Assembly (NCBI GenBank): GCA_029565685.1
Contig: JAKQNR010000052.1
Span: 124,001-188,000, forward strand
Length of the DNA stretch: 64,000 nucleotides
Source: a bacterium
Lineage (GTDB): Bacteria > Zhuqueibacterota > Zhuqueibacteria > Residuimicrobiales > Residuimicrobiaceae
Direction of reading: 5' to 3'
The translations under genes and the position numbers were made by a program. Below, piece by piece: positions 8,115 through 16,835 of the stretch. Positions within the stretch are counted from its first letter, which is position 1, and each line of letters opens with the position of its first letter. The notes beneath the pieces are model-generated. The model made no database searches, had not been told where the DNA came from, and saw only the letters and a list, made by a program, of their open reading frames with translations.

Positions 8115-9854
8115 ATGGAATCCTGTGTACGAATGAAAGCGAATCCTGTACCCCGGGCTGCTTTCTGCCTAGCCTTGCTGCTGTCTATGGTGTGTTTGGC
8201 TGCCTGCCGCCGCGCTGCAGTAACCCTCCCTGTGCAGGAAAACATCTCCGTAAGATGGCAGGCGACCGGCGATCAACTCGTGCTCATCCACGGCGAGCGG
8301 TTGATGGCGCAACAGGAGCTGGCTCGTTTCTATCAGCAGCGTAACTATGAACCTGGATGGAGCGAGAACGGCGCGCCACGGCCATGCGTTGATTCGTTGA
8401 TTCGCGAGTTGTCGCAGGCAGAGCAGGAAGGGCTCGCCGGTTCCTGCTATCATTTGTCCGCATTGATGGAATTGAACCAGCCGCAGCGGCGTTCCCGCAA
8501 CCAGGAAAAGTGGACGGCGGATCAACTGGCTGAACTCGACATATTGCTTAGCGACGCCTTTTTGCTGTTCGCCAGCCATCTGCAGTCCGGTCGGGTCAAT
8601 CCGCGCACGTTCGACGCCGAGTGGTTCGTGCGCCGGGACAGCGCGGATGTGGTGGTGCTGCTGGAAGAAGCGGTTCGCAACGGAGAGGTGTGTCAAAAAT
8701 TGGATGATCTGCGGCCGCGGCATCCTTCCTATCGCCGCCTCTGCCAGGCATTGGCCCGCTTTCGGACCCTGGCGCAGCAGGGAGCGTGGCCGACTGTGGA
8801 GTATGTGGCCAAACTGGAGCCAGGGGCCCGCAGCCCGCGCATCGCTCAGGTCCGCCGGCGTCTGCGGGTGACCGGAGAATGGACCGGCCGGTCTGCGGCG
8901 CCGGACAGCCTTTTCTACGATGATGCGCTGGTGGAAGCGGTGAAAAGCTTTCAAACAACCCATGGGCTTGAGCCGGACGGCATCATAGGTTGGAGCACGG
9001 TTCAGGAGATGAACGTCACTGCAGAGCAGCGCTGTACGCAGATTATCGTCAATCTGGAGCGCTGGCGATGGTTGTACCGCGACCTCGGCGATCGCCATAT
9101 CCTGGTCAACATTCCCACCTTTGAGCTGGAAGTGGTGGAGCAGGACAGCATCATCATGTCCATGCGGGTGGTGGTCGGAAAACCGGCGCGGCGTACGCCG
9201 GTGCTCAGCGATATCATGACTCATCTTGTGCTTAATCCGTACTGGAATGTGCCGGTCTCCATCATTCTCCACGACATGATTCCAGAGATACGCCGTCGCC
9301 CCCATTATCTCTCCGATCGCGGCATCCGCCTTTATCCTAACTGGGATATCAAACGGCCTCCTGTGGATCCGGGAAGCGTCGATTGGAATAAGCTCAACAA
9401 GAATAATCTGCCTTATCTTTTCCGCCAGGATCCGGGTCCGGAAAACGCGTTGGGTCGGGTCAAATTCGTGCTGCACAACGATTTTGACGTTTACCTGCAT
9501 GATTCGCCGACGCGGGGATTGTTCACCCGCGCTGATCGGGCTTTCAGTTCGGGATGCATTCGTCTGCAGAACCCCATTGACCTGGCGGTTTATCTGCTGC
9601 GCGATTCGCCATCCTGGAATCGCGAGGCAATCCTGCGCACGATCCAAACCCAGCGCGAGGCGACCATCGCCCTGCCCAGGCCTTACTCTGTACATCTGCA
9701 GTACTGGACCGCTTGGGTCAATGCACAGGGCGAACTGAGATTCGGCCGCGATATTTATCAGCGGGATCAAAAGGTGGCAAACGCTTTAGCTCTTGCGCCG
9801 AAAGTCATGCTCACCGAGCGGCCTTCGATTACGGCCGGCGCCGGGGAAGAGTGA
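8115..9854 (+). CDS. L,D-transpeptidase, YcbB/LdtD-like, lipoprotein
   Basis: Forms 3-3 cross-links in peptidoglycan from the periplasmic side. Several in-frame ATGs lie at 8109, 8112, 8115 and 8133; 8115 is best spaced from GGTGGG, giving 579 residues. A leader with lipobox LAAC comes first, then the alpha-helical scaffold domain of the YcbB group (about 60-260). A peptidoglycan-binding domain follows (DSLFYDDALVEAVKSFQ, GLEPDGIIGWST). The YkuD catalytic domain holds HNDFDVYLHDSP and the nucleophile motif SSGCIRL, with the cysteine at about 481. Domain order and length match E. coli YcbB. It stands alone and ends facing the DUF2892 gene. Confidence 0.93.
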   Translation: MESCVRMKANPVPRAAFCLALLLSMVCLAACRRAAVTLPVQENISVRWQATGDQLVLIHGERLMAQQELARFYQQRNYEPGWSENGAPRPCVDSLIRELSQAEQEGLAGSCYHLSALMELNQPQRRSRNQEKWTADQLAELDILLSDAFLLFASHLQSGRVNPRTFDAEWFVRRDSADVVVLLEEAVRNGEVCQKLDDLRPRHPSYRRLCQALARFRTLAQQGAWPTVEYVAKLEPGARSPRIAQVRRRLRVTGEWTGRSAAPDSLFYDDALVEAVKSFQTTHGLEPDGIIGWSTVQEMNVTAEQRCTQIIVNLERWRWLYRDLGDRHILVNIPTFELEVVEQDSIIMSMRVVVGKPARRTPVLSDIMTHLVLNPYWNVPVSIILHDMIPEIRRRPHYLSDRGIRLYPNWDIKRPPVDPGSVDWNKLNKNNLPYLFRQDPGPENALGRVKFVLHNDFDVYLHDSPTRGLFTRADRAFSSGCIRLQNPIDLAVYLLRDSPSWNREAILRTIQTQREATIALPRPYSVHLQYWTAWVNAQGELRFGRDIYQRDQKVANALALAPKVMLTERPSITAGAGEE

Positions 9855-9883
9855 ACGCAAAGAGGCCGGCGTGCTCATCCGGC

Positions 9884-10075
9884 TTATTGAGGTTTGGTCC
9901 TGCAGGTGTTCAGCCCGAACGGCAGATACGCCGGGCACCAGCGTAACAGCCCGGTGGCTATCAGAAGCAAACCCAACAGGCCGAAATAGCTTTTAAAAAT
10001 CACCCCCATCACCAGGATGATGAGTCCCAGAACGATGCGGATCGTCCGGTCTGTGGTGCCGATGTTTTTAGTCAT
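9884..10075 (-). CDS. DUF2892 (YgaP-type) small membrane protein
   Basis: A 63-residue protein with two close membrane segments (IRIVLGLIILVMGVIF and FGLLGLLLIATGLLRWCPAYLPFGL). The opening KNIGTTDRTIRIVLG and the RWCPAY..FGLNTC ending are signatures of DUF2892, the transmembrane part of rhodanese-like YgaP. Here it stands alone without a rhodanese domain. The two conserved cysteines may matter for sulfur or redox chemistry, but function is not established. Confidence 0.88.
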   Translation of the reverse strand: MTKNIGTTDRTIRIVLGLIILVMGVIFKSYFGLLGLLLIATGLLRWCPAYLPFGLNTCRTKPQ

Positions 10076-10222
10076 GATGTTTTCCTTTATGCAAGTTCAG
10101 ATTTTGGCCGGTGCAGCGGCTTTTTCCAATGAAACGATGATGAAGCTGAAAAAATTTCCCTGACAGCGGCTTTTATAAATTTTTCACTCAGGCAGCGTTT
10201 TTTTATTTAGAGAGGATCCGGT

Positions 10223-11119
10223 GTGCACGACGGAAGAGTGATGGTGACCGGCGCTTCAGGCTTTGTCGGCGGTCATGTGATACGCCTCGCCCTGCCGCAC
10301 GGCAAGGTCGTCGGCCTGGCCAGATCGCCGGCGCCGCTGCGGCATGCTAACCTGTCCTGGGCGCAAGTGGACTTGATGGATCCCGCGGCGCTCGAAAGGG
10401 CTTTTAAGGAGCATCAGCCGTCAGCGGTGATTCATGCCGCCGCTCTCTCAGATATCGATGCCTGCGAACGCAATCCGGAGCTGGCCTATGGCATCAACGT
10501 GCTGGCCACCGGACATCTGGTGAGGTTGTGCCTTCAATTCGGCAGCCGGTTGGTGTTCACTTCCACGGATACGGTTTTTTCCGGCGCTGGTCGTTTTTAT
10601 CGGGAGACAGATGCGGCGGATCCGGTGAACTATTACGGTCGCAGCAAAGTAGCCGCTGAGCGGCTCGTGCTGGAGCATGAAAACGTATTCGTTGTCGCCC
10701 GGCTCTGTCTGGTGGCGGGATTCGCCGCATTCTCCCGCGGGAATTCCTTCTTGGCAAGGGCCCTGGGCAGCCTCCGCGCAGGAGAACCGATCACCCTGGC
10801 AACGGATGAATTCAGAACACCGGTGTTTGTCGAGGTAGCTGCCCGGGCGCTGCTGGAACTGGCCGGCAACCGTATGACCGGCATCTATCACCTGGCGGGA
10901 AACAACCGGTTGAGCCGCTATGAGATCGGCCGTAAACTCGCTTTTTTAACAGGAGTGAATCCGGAACTGGTTCGTCCCAGAGACAGCCGTTCACCGGCTA
11001 TGGGCGCAGCCAGGCCAAAGGATGTTTCTCTGGATAACCGCAAGGCGCGTTCACACCTTCAAACGCCCTTTCCTGACTTTGAGCCGACCCTGATGCAACT
11101 CCTCGCAACCGAGGTCTAA
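10223..11119 (+). CDS. RmlD-like NAD(P)-dependent sugar reductase/epimerase (extended SDR)
   Basis: A 298-residue cytoplasmic short-chain dehydrogenase. It begins at GTG, set by AGAGGA six bases upstream. Visible motifs: the dinucleotide-binding TGASGFVGG at about 9-17, HAAALSDIDACE, the serine region TSTDTVFSG and the catalytic YxxxK as YYGRSK. These fit the dTDP-4-dehydrorhamnose reductase (RmlD) branch, which makes L-rhamnose precursors. No rmlABC genes are nearby, so the substrate may be another nucleotide sugar. Divergent from the DUF2892 gene. Confidence 0.85.
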   Translation: MHDGRVMVTGASGFVGGHVIRLALPHGKVVGLARSPAPLRHANLSWAQVDLMDPAALERAFKEHQPSAVIHAAALSDIDACERNPELAYGINVLATGHLVRLCLQFGSRLVFTSTDTVFSGAGRFYRETDAADPVNYYGRSKVAAERLVLEHENVFVVARLCLVAGFAAFSRGNSFLARALGSLRAGEPITLATDEFRTPVFVEVAARALLELAGNRMTGIYHLAGNNRLSRYEIGRKLAFLTGVNPELVRPRDSRSPAMGAARPKDVSLDNRKARSHLQTPFPDFEPTLMQLLATEV

Positions 11120-11160
11120 TCTGATTGATTCCTCCTGCCCTGCTTTTGCCGCCCAGAGCA

Positions 11161-11190
11161 TAAAAAAGGGCGATATGAAAATTCGCCCTT
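11161..11190 (-). terminator. Terminator for the lysine-rich protein gene
   Basis: On the minus strand AAGGGCGA and TCGCCCTT form an eight-base stem with a nine-base loop, followed by a run of T (the A run at 11162-11167 on the plus strand). It lies 57 bases after the stop at 11247. It may also stop plus-strand transcripts from the SDR gene weakly. Confidence 0.8.
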
Positions 11191-11246
11191 AAAAGATTTG
11201 AAACGGTGGACCGCCGCAGCTTTAGCTCTTGCGGCGCGGCCAAAGT

Positions 11247-11654
11247 TTAAAAGGTGGTGTCCTGTTTTTCCGGCGGCGGCGAACTAGCCACCGCTTGCTC
11301 CAGCGCTTCTTGTTCAGCGATCAGGGCTTCTACTTTTCCAGATACACCCTGCACCGTGTCATGCAGCAGATCGATCTTGCGGTCCACTTTGTGTTCCCAG
11401 TCAGCAATGCCATGCTTTAATTTTTGGACTTCCGTGCTATTCACCGCGATTTTTTCTTCTAACGTCTTGATTTTATCCAAGTTATCGCTTTTAGCGAGCT
11501 TAGCCTCAATGGCGGCCAACCGGGCCTTTAAATCGGTTAAAGCTTTGCTGGCAGGAGCTGGCTTTTTGGCTGCAGGGGCTTTCTTGGTTGCTGTTTTGAC
11601 TTTGGGCTTGCCTTTGGGCTTGACTTTGGGGGTGGTTTTTTTCGCAGTCGGCAT
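11247..11654 (-). CDS. Lysine-rich, histone H1-like tail plus coiled-coil protein
   Basis: A 135-residue protein with a strong AAGGAGGG ribosome site and its own terminator, so I take it as real in preference to the open frame on the other strand. Residues 1-37 are almost all K, P, A and T, with KPK/KVK repeats like the tails of bacterial histone H1-like proteins. Residues 38-115 form a continuous heptad-type helix (LTDLKARLAAIEAKLAK, KIKTLEEKIAV). The C-terminus is short and disordered. This layout suits a nucleoid- or polyphosphate/PHA-granule-associated protein that binds polyanions through its tail. The function is an inference; no family was recognised. Confidence 0.75.
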   Translation of the reverse strand: MPTAKKTTPKVKPKGKPKVKTATKKAPAAKKPAPASKALTDLKARLAAIEAKLAKSDNLDKIKTLEEKIAVNSTEVQKLKHGIADWEHKVDRKIDLLHDTVQGVSGKVEALIAEQEALEQAVASSPPPEKQDTTF

Positions 11655-11840
11655 AGCGGAAACCCTCCTTATTTGTTAAAAACGATTTTTTAACAACATG
11701 AGGTTGTGCGAGTAAAATAGAACATCTGCACATAAGATGCAAGAGAAATATAAATATCGGATCGCACAAGCCCATGAGCGTCCGCGTACCCCATGGCCAA
11801 AAGCAGGGCGGAGAAGGCGGTCTGCTGCAGCCGTTCGGTC

Positions 11841-13940
11841 TTATCGCACCACAGGAAACTCCGTGATCCTCAAGGTGGTGCAGCCATAAGGCACTAGGAG
11901 GATCTCCTGCGCAGGCTCTTGCACAAGATGGGTGACCGGGCTTGCCGGCAGTGGTCCGGCGCTGTTGCAATAGAGCTGCCATTCCGCAATGCGTTTTCCC
12001 CGAGTCCTGATTTCCAGCGGTGCATTGGTCAGGTTCCAGGGCTTTGCTCCCACGGACTTTTGAATAACCGTGAATCCCTGCTGCGGATTTGTCACGGCTT
12101 CTTCCAGCAATCCGTAATTCCATGGCCCTGCCGGATACACCTCCTGATAATCGCCCCATTTGTCCGTTGAAGGAACCGATTTCCAATCCTCTTCGATTTT
12201 AAGGCTGAAAACCAATGGGCCGCGCTCGACCGCCACGGATGCCTCCACCCAGCGGCTGGTTCTGATTGACTGTGCCAACACCAACTTGACGCAATCGTTA
12301 TTCTTCCAAGTGCGCTTCAGCCGCACGCTTTGTCGGCCGGAACAGGTTCGCCACAATCGACCGTTGATAAACACCTCTGCTTTTTCGCACCAATCAGGAA
12401 TGCGCAGATAGAAAGGGAACATGGTGCTTTTTTTGACTGAGAGGATGAACCGCACAGTCGCGTCGAAGGGATAGTCGGTCTCTTCGTAGATGGTCACAGG
12501 TACACGGTCGGCGACAGTCAGGGTGACCTGCGACGGTGCGTAGAGCAGGGCCGCGGCGCCGCTGTCCAGGGTGGCGTACCAAAGGTTCTGAACGAATTTG
12601 GGCCACCCCTGATGCATGTTGCAGGTGCAGCAAGGATAGCCGGTGAGCAGGCCGTAGCACAGGTCGGTGTGACCGTGATTTTCTGTTTCGAAAAAATTTC
12701 TACGGTCGCGGGTGATGAGAACCTGATTGGCGCATTGAAAGTATTGCCGGCTTGTGTATTCATCGTCCGCCTGAGGCGGCAGTGCGTTGTAAGCGATTTT
12801 TTCCAGATGATCGGCCCAGGTCAGATCGCCGGTGATGGACAACATGGTCTCCAGGGAGAACATCCATTCCACCACTGCGCACAGCTCGACACCCTGCGTG
12901 GGATGGTTGCCGTGCAACGGTTCATCGCCGCCGTACATGCCCTGCGCCTGGCCATGGTAACGCTGTACATCCGCCAGCGCCTGTTTCACCGCTTGCAGAT
13001 AGACTTGTTCCGGGTGCTGCTGATAAACGACCACCGGCTGTTTTAAGCCCTGGGCCAGGTTGACGCAATGAAAAGCGCGCTGTTCTTTTACGCTCAGGGC
13101 GTTGATCTGCTCCTCTTTCCACGGATAGCGCACCAGGTTATAAATCCATGGACTGCCGCCTGGAAAGGCGGAGTGAAAATCTGCCGGGCGATCGTTGAGA
13201 AATACGCGCGTCCAGGGGAAGGTCTGTTGAATGAGCAGGTCTGCCAGGTTCAGCAAAAAAGGTTCGCCGGTGAGGTTGTAGAGCCAGTAGACGGCCATCA
13301 GGTTATCGCCGCCGCGTCGGTTCGCCCAGATGGTCCAGTGGTCGAGCGGGGTTCTGGGCAACTCGGTTAACTGATAACGAAAATAGCGGCGCATGAGGTC
13401 CACGACGCGGGCATCCTGAGTGGCGCTGTAGTATTGCATCAGCACTTTCAGCATGACCATTCTGGGCCACCAATCGCGGCGCTGCGTCTTTTGCAGCCCG
13501 GGCTCCGGCCTGGGCTGATCCAACTCTTCCGGGCCAAAGTCGCCGTCGGGCCGCTGATGAGTGAGGCACCATTCAATCCACGGCCGGGTTGTTGCGATCA
13601 GCGCCTGGTCCTGGAGGATATAGGCTAGCGGCAAGAGTCCGTCAATCCAGTAGGGGCCGCGCTCCCAACCGTCTCCATCGCCGCCGAGCCAGCCGTTGCG
13701 CGGTCCTACAACCGCCGGGTAGCGTTCATCCAGATGACCGGTTAGACCTGAGGCCATGGTTTGCAGTTGTTGCCGCAGCCAACCTTGCGGCTGAATGGCG
13801 CCCAAGGGCAACTCGAGATAGGGCTTGGCGGCCAACGGGGCCCGGTTGGCGGTATACAGCGACGCTGCTGGAGCCTGAGACACCGCGTTCAGGGACAGCA
13901 TCAGGTAAGCTGGGATCAGGGTGGAAATTCGTTTTTTCAT
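11841..13940 (-). CDS. GH127/GH146-type beta-L-arabinofuranosidase (DUF1680), secreted
   Basis: A 699-residue protein with an N-terminal signal peptide (MKKRISTLIPAYLMLSLNAVSQA). The (alpha/alpha)6-barrel of the DUF1680 family follows, with hallmarks RNGWLGGDGDGWERGPYWIDG near residue 80 and WTIWANRRGGDNLMA in mid-barrel. The cysteine cluster GYPCCTCNMHQGWPKF corresponds to the zinc-binding region holding the catalytic cysteine in characterised GH127/GH146 enzymes. C-terminal beta domains follow. Known members cleave beta-L-arabinofuranosyl residues of pectin or extensin-type glycans. No obvious partner gene; it is upstream of the lysine-rich gene on the same strand but 186 bases apart. Confidence 0.9.
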   Translation of the reverse strand: MKKRISTLIPAYLMLSLNAVSQAPAASLYTANRAPLAAKPYLELPLGAIQPQGWLRQQLQTMASGLTGHLDERYPAVVGPRNGWLGGDGDGWERGPYWIDGLLPLAYILQDQALIATTRPWIEWCLTHQRPDGDFGPEELDQPRPEPGLQKTQRRDWWPRMVMLKVLMQYYSATQDARVVDLMRRYFRYQLTELPRTPLDHWTIWANRRGGDNLMAVYWLYNLTGEPFLLNLADLLIQQTFPWTRVFLNDRPADFHSAFPGGSPWIYNLVRYPWKEEQINALSVKEQRAFHCVNLAQGLKQPVVVYQQHPEQVYLQAVKQALADVQRYHGQAQGMYGGDEPLHGNHPTQGVELCAVVEWMFSLETMLSITGDLTWADHLEKIAYNALPPQADDEYTSRQYFQCANQVLITRDRRNFFETENHGHTDLCYGLLTGYPCCTCNMHQGWPKFVQNLWYATLDSGAAALLYAPSQVTLTVADRVPVTIYEETDYPFDATVRFILSVKKSTMFPFYLRIPDWCEKAEVFINGRLWRTCSGRQSVRLKRTWKNNDCVKLVLAQSIRTSRWVEASVAVERGPLVFSLKIEEDWKSVPSTDKWGDYQEVYPAGPWNYGLLEEAVTNPQQGFTVIQKSVGAKPWNLTNAPLEIRTRGKRIAEWQLYCNSAGPLPASPVTHLVQEPAQEILLVPYGCTTLRITEFPVVR

Positions 13941-14139
13941 CGGTCTGTCGGATCAGCCGGATCGCAAAGCCTCGAAAGGCCTGGCGAACCGGTTTGGTTC
14001 CTGCATAAAGGCATAAGGTCGATGCAGCGTCGATTCGTCCTTTAAAGGCTGTTGGGCGGTTTTAAACAAGTTGTGAAAAAAAACAGGACACCGCATCGAC
14101 AGAAATAAAAGAATGGCCGGCTCAATCAGCAACGAGGGC

Positions 14140-15093
14140 TCAGGGTTTCACTGCGCCGGTCATGTTCTGCATGTTGAGCAGCGGCACCACATTCTGCGGC
14201 AGCACGCCCCAGGAAATATTGGGCGCCAGTTTCTGAACAAATTCCCATTGAATAATGGTGGGATTTTTTGTCAGCGCGAGCTGCCGGATCTCTATGCTTT
14301 TAGCATCGCCCTCAGCGGCGACGATTTTTTGCTCCTTGCGGATTTTCTCCTGTTCCAGCTTGTTTTTTTCCGTAGAGATATTTTCCAGGGCGATCTGTTT
14401 TTCTTCCAGCGTTTTAGCGTATTCAGCAGTAAAGCTGATGTTGCGCAGGACCAGTTCATCGAGGATCAGGCCGTTATCGGTGAACTTGGGCGCGATCTCG
14501 TCAAAGATCGCCTGCTGCGCCTCATAGCTGCGTTTGGTATAGAGATCGTAGGCTGCGAACTTGGTGGGCACGCGCCGGCCGGAGCCGCGTATTTCGGTTT
14601 TGACCACCTTTTCCACATACTCCTCTTCGGTTCCCAGATTCTGCACGATCCACGCCGCTTTGCCCGGCGCGATCATGAAGCGGGCGGTGATGCCGACGCG
14701 GATCTGCTGGCCGTCCGAGGTCAGCGCGGAGATGATGATATCCGGATAATCCGCTTTGCTTTCTCCGGGAATTTCAGAGGCCTCATAGGTTTTTTTCACG
14801 GTCGGCAGGATCACCACCTTGTCGACAAGCGGAATGATCAAGTGCAACCCTGGGGCCATCTCGCCCCTCACTGCGCCCAGCCTTTTCACCACGCCGACGG
14901 TGCCGGCATCGATGATGACCAGGGCCTGGCTCAGCAGAAACAGGGCCACCAGCGCGATCACGCCCCAACGGATGAATTTGCCCTTGCCCTGAAAAAGGGC
15001 GCGCACGTTGCCGGCCGCTGCCCTGTCTTTCTGCATCAAGACCATGGCCATGAACACAGCGCCAAACAGAAATACAATGATCAGGGATAACAT
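14140..15093 (-). CDS. SPFH/Band 7 (prohibitin-like) membrane protein
   Basis: A 317-residue protein starting at the ATG at 15093, which has AAGGAGG upstream. It has two N-terminal hydrophobic segments (MLSLIIVFLFGAVFMAMVL and WGVIALVALFLLSQALVII). The SPFH domain follows (DAGTVGVVKRLGAVRGEMAPGL to about residue 215). A charged coiled coil (AEYAKTLEEKQIALENI, then an EQEKIRKEQK stretch) and the IRQLALTKNPTIIQWE segment complete the prohibitin/HflC style. Such proteins form large rings on the cytoplasmic membrane and modulate proteases or membrane microdomains. It follows nuoN on the same strand after 286 bases; co-transcription is uncertain. Confidence 0.9.
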   Translation of the reverse strand: MLSLIIVFLFGAVFMAMVLMQKDRAAAGNVRALFQGKGKFIRWGVIALVALFLLSQALVIIDAGTVGVVKRLGAVRGEMAPGLHLIIPLVDKVVILPTVKKTYEASEIPGESKADYPDIIISALTSDGQQIRVGITARFMIAPGKAAWIVQNLGTEEEYVEKVVKTEIRGSGRRVPTKFAAYDLYTKRSYEAQQAIFDEIAPKFTDNGLILDELVLRNISFTAEYAKTLEEKQIALENISTEKNKLEQEKIRKEQKIVAAEGDAKSIEIRQLALTKNPTIIQWEFVQKLAPNISWGVLPQNVVPLLNMQNMTGAVKP

Positions 15094-15379
15094 GGGTGCC
15101 TCCTTGCTTGGAATAGGATGGTTTGTTTGCATCAGGAAAATGGGGCGTGCAAGTCGATCGGCTCGGCATCGTTCGTCGGACCGTTGCAAGGGCGCGGCTC
15201 ATGCACAGCAAACGCCGTGGTTCCAGCGGCGATGGCAGGGTGAACCACTAGGCCGTTGACAAACAAAGCCGATGCGCGAGGACGGAAGAACCCCTTTTTC
15301 ACCAGCCTGTCCGGTCCACGGTAGGACATTCGTCCGCACCGAGTGCCGCCTGTTTCTTCGCTCTCCCTCGAATGAGCCG

Positions 15380-16834
15380 TCAGGGCAGCGGCCGACTTAT
15401 CCCGGCCAGCAGGTCGGTCAACAGGGAGGGGTAAATGCCCCACAACACGGTGAGAAGAAGGGCGATGAACAAGGCCGCCTTCAGGCCGGCGTTCGCCCGG
15501 GGCAGCGAGAGCTCCTCGGCTGGGTCACGCATGTACAGATTGACGACCAGCCGCATATAGTAATACACCGACGCCACAGAGTTCAGCACGGCGATGACGA
15601 CCAGAGCGACGTAGCCCTTTTCAACAGCGGCGCTGAACAGATACAGCTTTCCGATAAAGCCGCTGAAAGGCGGCAGGCCGCTCAGGCTGAACATAAACAC
15701 CGCCAGACAGAGGGCGGCGAACGGAGAGCGATATCCCATTCCACGATAAGATTCGAAATCAACGCGCTCATCCGCATTGGACACCCCCATGTGCGACAGC
15801 ACGCCAAAGGCGCCGATGTTCATGGCGGTGTAGACGAAAAGGTAAAAGAGCACGGCCTGATCGCCGGAGGACGATGCAGCCGTCAATCCCACCAACAGAT
15901 AACCGGCGTGGCTGATGCTTGAATAGGCGAGCATGCGTTTTACATTTTTTTGATGAATGGCCAGCAGGTTGCCGACCGTCATGGTCAGAACGGCCAGCAC
16001 AATGAGCAACTGCGGCCACGGAAAACGGATGGCCAGTTCAGAATGGGCGAGCAACCGGATCAGCACGATGAAGGCCGCGGCTTTGGTGGCAGTTGACATG
16101 AAAGCAGAGACCGGCGTGGCGGAACCTTCATACACATCCGGCGTCCACATGTGGAACGGCACCAAGGCGGCCTTGAAGGCCAGGCCGATGAAAAGCAGGA
16201 TAACGCCGGCATAGATCAGGGCCAGAGTGGAAGCGTCGGCCTCAATGCCCAGCATCATCTCGTTCAGTTGCAGCGTACCGGACGCTCCATACAGCAACGC
16301 CATGCCGTAAAGGAGAAATCCACTGGCAAACGCTCCCAGGAGCAGATACTTGAGCGAGGCCTCCACCGAATCCGCACGCATCTTGCGGATGCCGGCCAGC
16401 GTGTACAAGGCGATGGAGAACAGCTCCAATCCCAAGAACAGGACCAGCAGATTCCAGGTGGAGGTCACGATCATCATGCCGATGAGGCTGAAGAGAAGCA
16501 GACTGAAATATTCGCCGTAATTCAGGTACTCGTCTTCCACCCGGTTCAAGGAGATCAGCAGGGTCAGCAGGGCGGCAAGCAGAAGCGCGCCGTGCACCGC
16601 GATGGCGAGCGGATCGAGCAGCAATAGACGGTCAAATCCGCTGATGGGAACCACCGGGATTCTGAACAGACAGACTCCACTGATCAGCAATCCGATCACA
16701 GCCACGAACGCCAGGAGCGCTCGTCCGGCGGAGCGGAAAAACAACGGCAGCAGCAACAGGAAAATCGCTGTTGCCAGCAGGGCCAACAGGGGGGAGACGG
16801 CAGTTAGATCGATGGTGGGCTGGGTGAACGTCAT
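15380..16834 (-). CDS. nuoN: NADH-quinone oxidoreductase subunit N
   Basis: Last gene of the complex I operon and one of three Mrp-antiporter-like proton-pumping membrane subunits. The ATG at 16834 follows GAGGAATGAG, two bases after the nuoM stop, giving 484 residues. About 14 hydrophobic segments are visible. Conserved features include the lysine-bearing AFKAALVPFHMWTPDVYEGS segment and KNVKRMLAYSSISHAGY, with the lysines of the proton path. The family-typical GLPPFSGFIGK loop is present. Confidence 0.97.
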   Translation of the reverse strand: MTFTQPTIDLTAVSPLLALLATAIFLLLLPLFFRSAGRALLAFVAVIGLLISGVCLFRIPVVPISGFDRLLLLDPLAIAVHGALLLAALLTLLISLNRVEDEYLNYGEYFSLLLFSLIGMMIVTSTWNLLVLFLGLELFSIALYTLAGIRKMRADSVEASLKYLLLGAFASGFLLYGMALLYGASGTLQLNEMMLGIEADASTLALIYAGVILLFIGLAFKAALVPFHMWTPDVYEGSATPVSAFMSTATKAAAFIVLIRLLAHSELAIRFPWPQLLIVLAVLTMTVGNLLAIHQKNVKRMLAYSSISHAGYLLVGLTAASSSGDQAVLFYLFVYTAMNIGAFGVLSHMGVSNADERVDFESYRGMGYRSPFAALCLAVFMFSLSGLPPFSGFIGKLYLFSAAVEKGYVALVVIAVLNSVASVYYYMRLVVNLYMRDPAEELSLPRANAGLKAALFIALLLTVLWGIYPSLLTDLLAGISRPLP

Positions 16835-16835
16835 C

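Noticed and set aside
8169..9770. 533-codon open frame on the minus strand
   Set aside because: Antisense to the L,D-transpeptidase, whose catalytic SSGCIRL motif is intact; the antisense product resembles no family.
9855..9883. Weak inverted repeat between the convergent transpeptidase and DUF2892 genes
   Set aside because: Only about five base pairs (GCCGG/CCGGC) and no T-run on either strand; not enough to call a terminator.
11254..11679. 141-codon plus-strand open frame opposite the lysine-rich gene
   Set aside because: The minus-strand gene has AAGGAGGG and its own terminator, while this frame has neither; its cysteine/serine-rich product is typical of a reverse reading of Lys/Ala-rich coding sequence.
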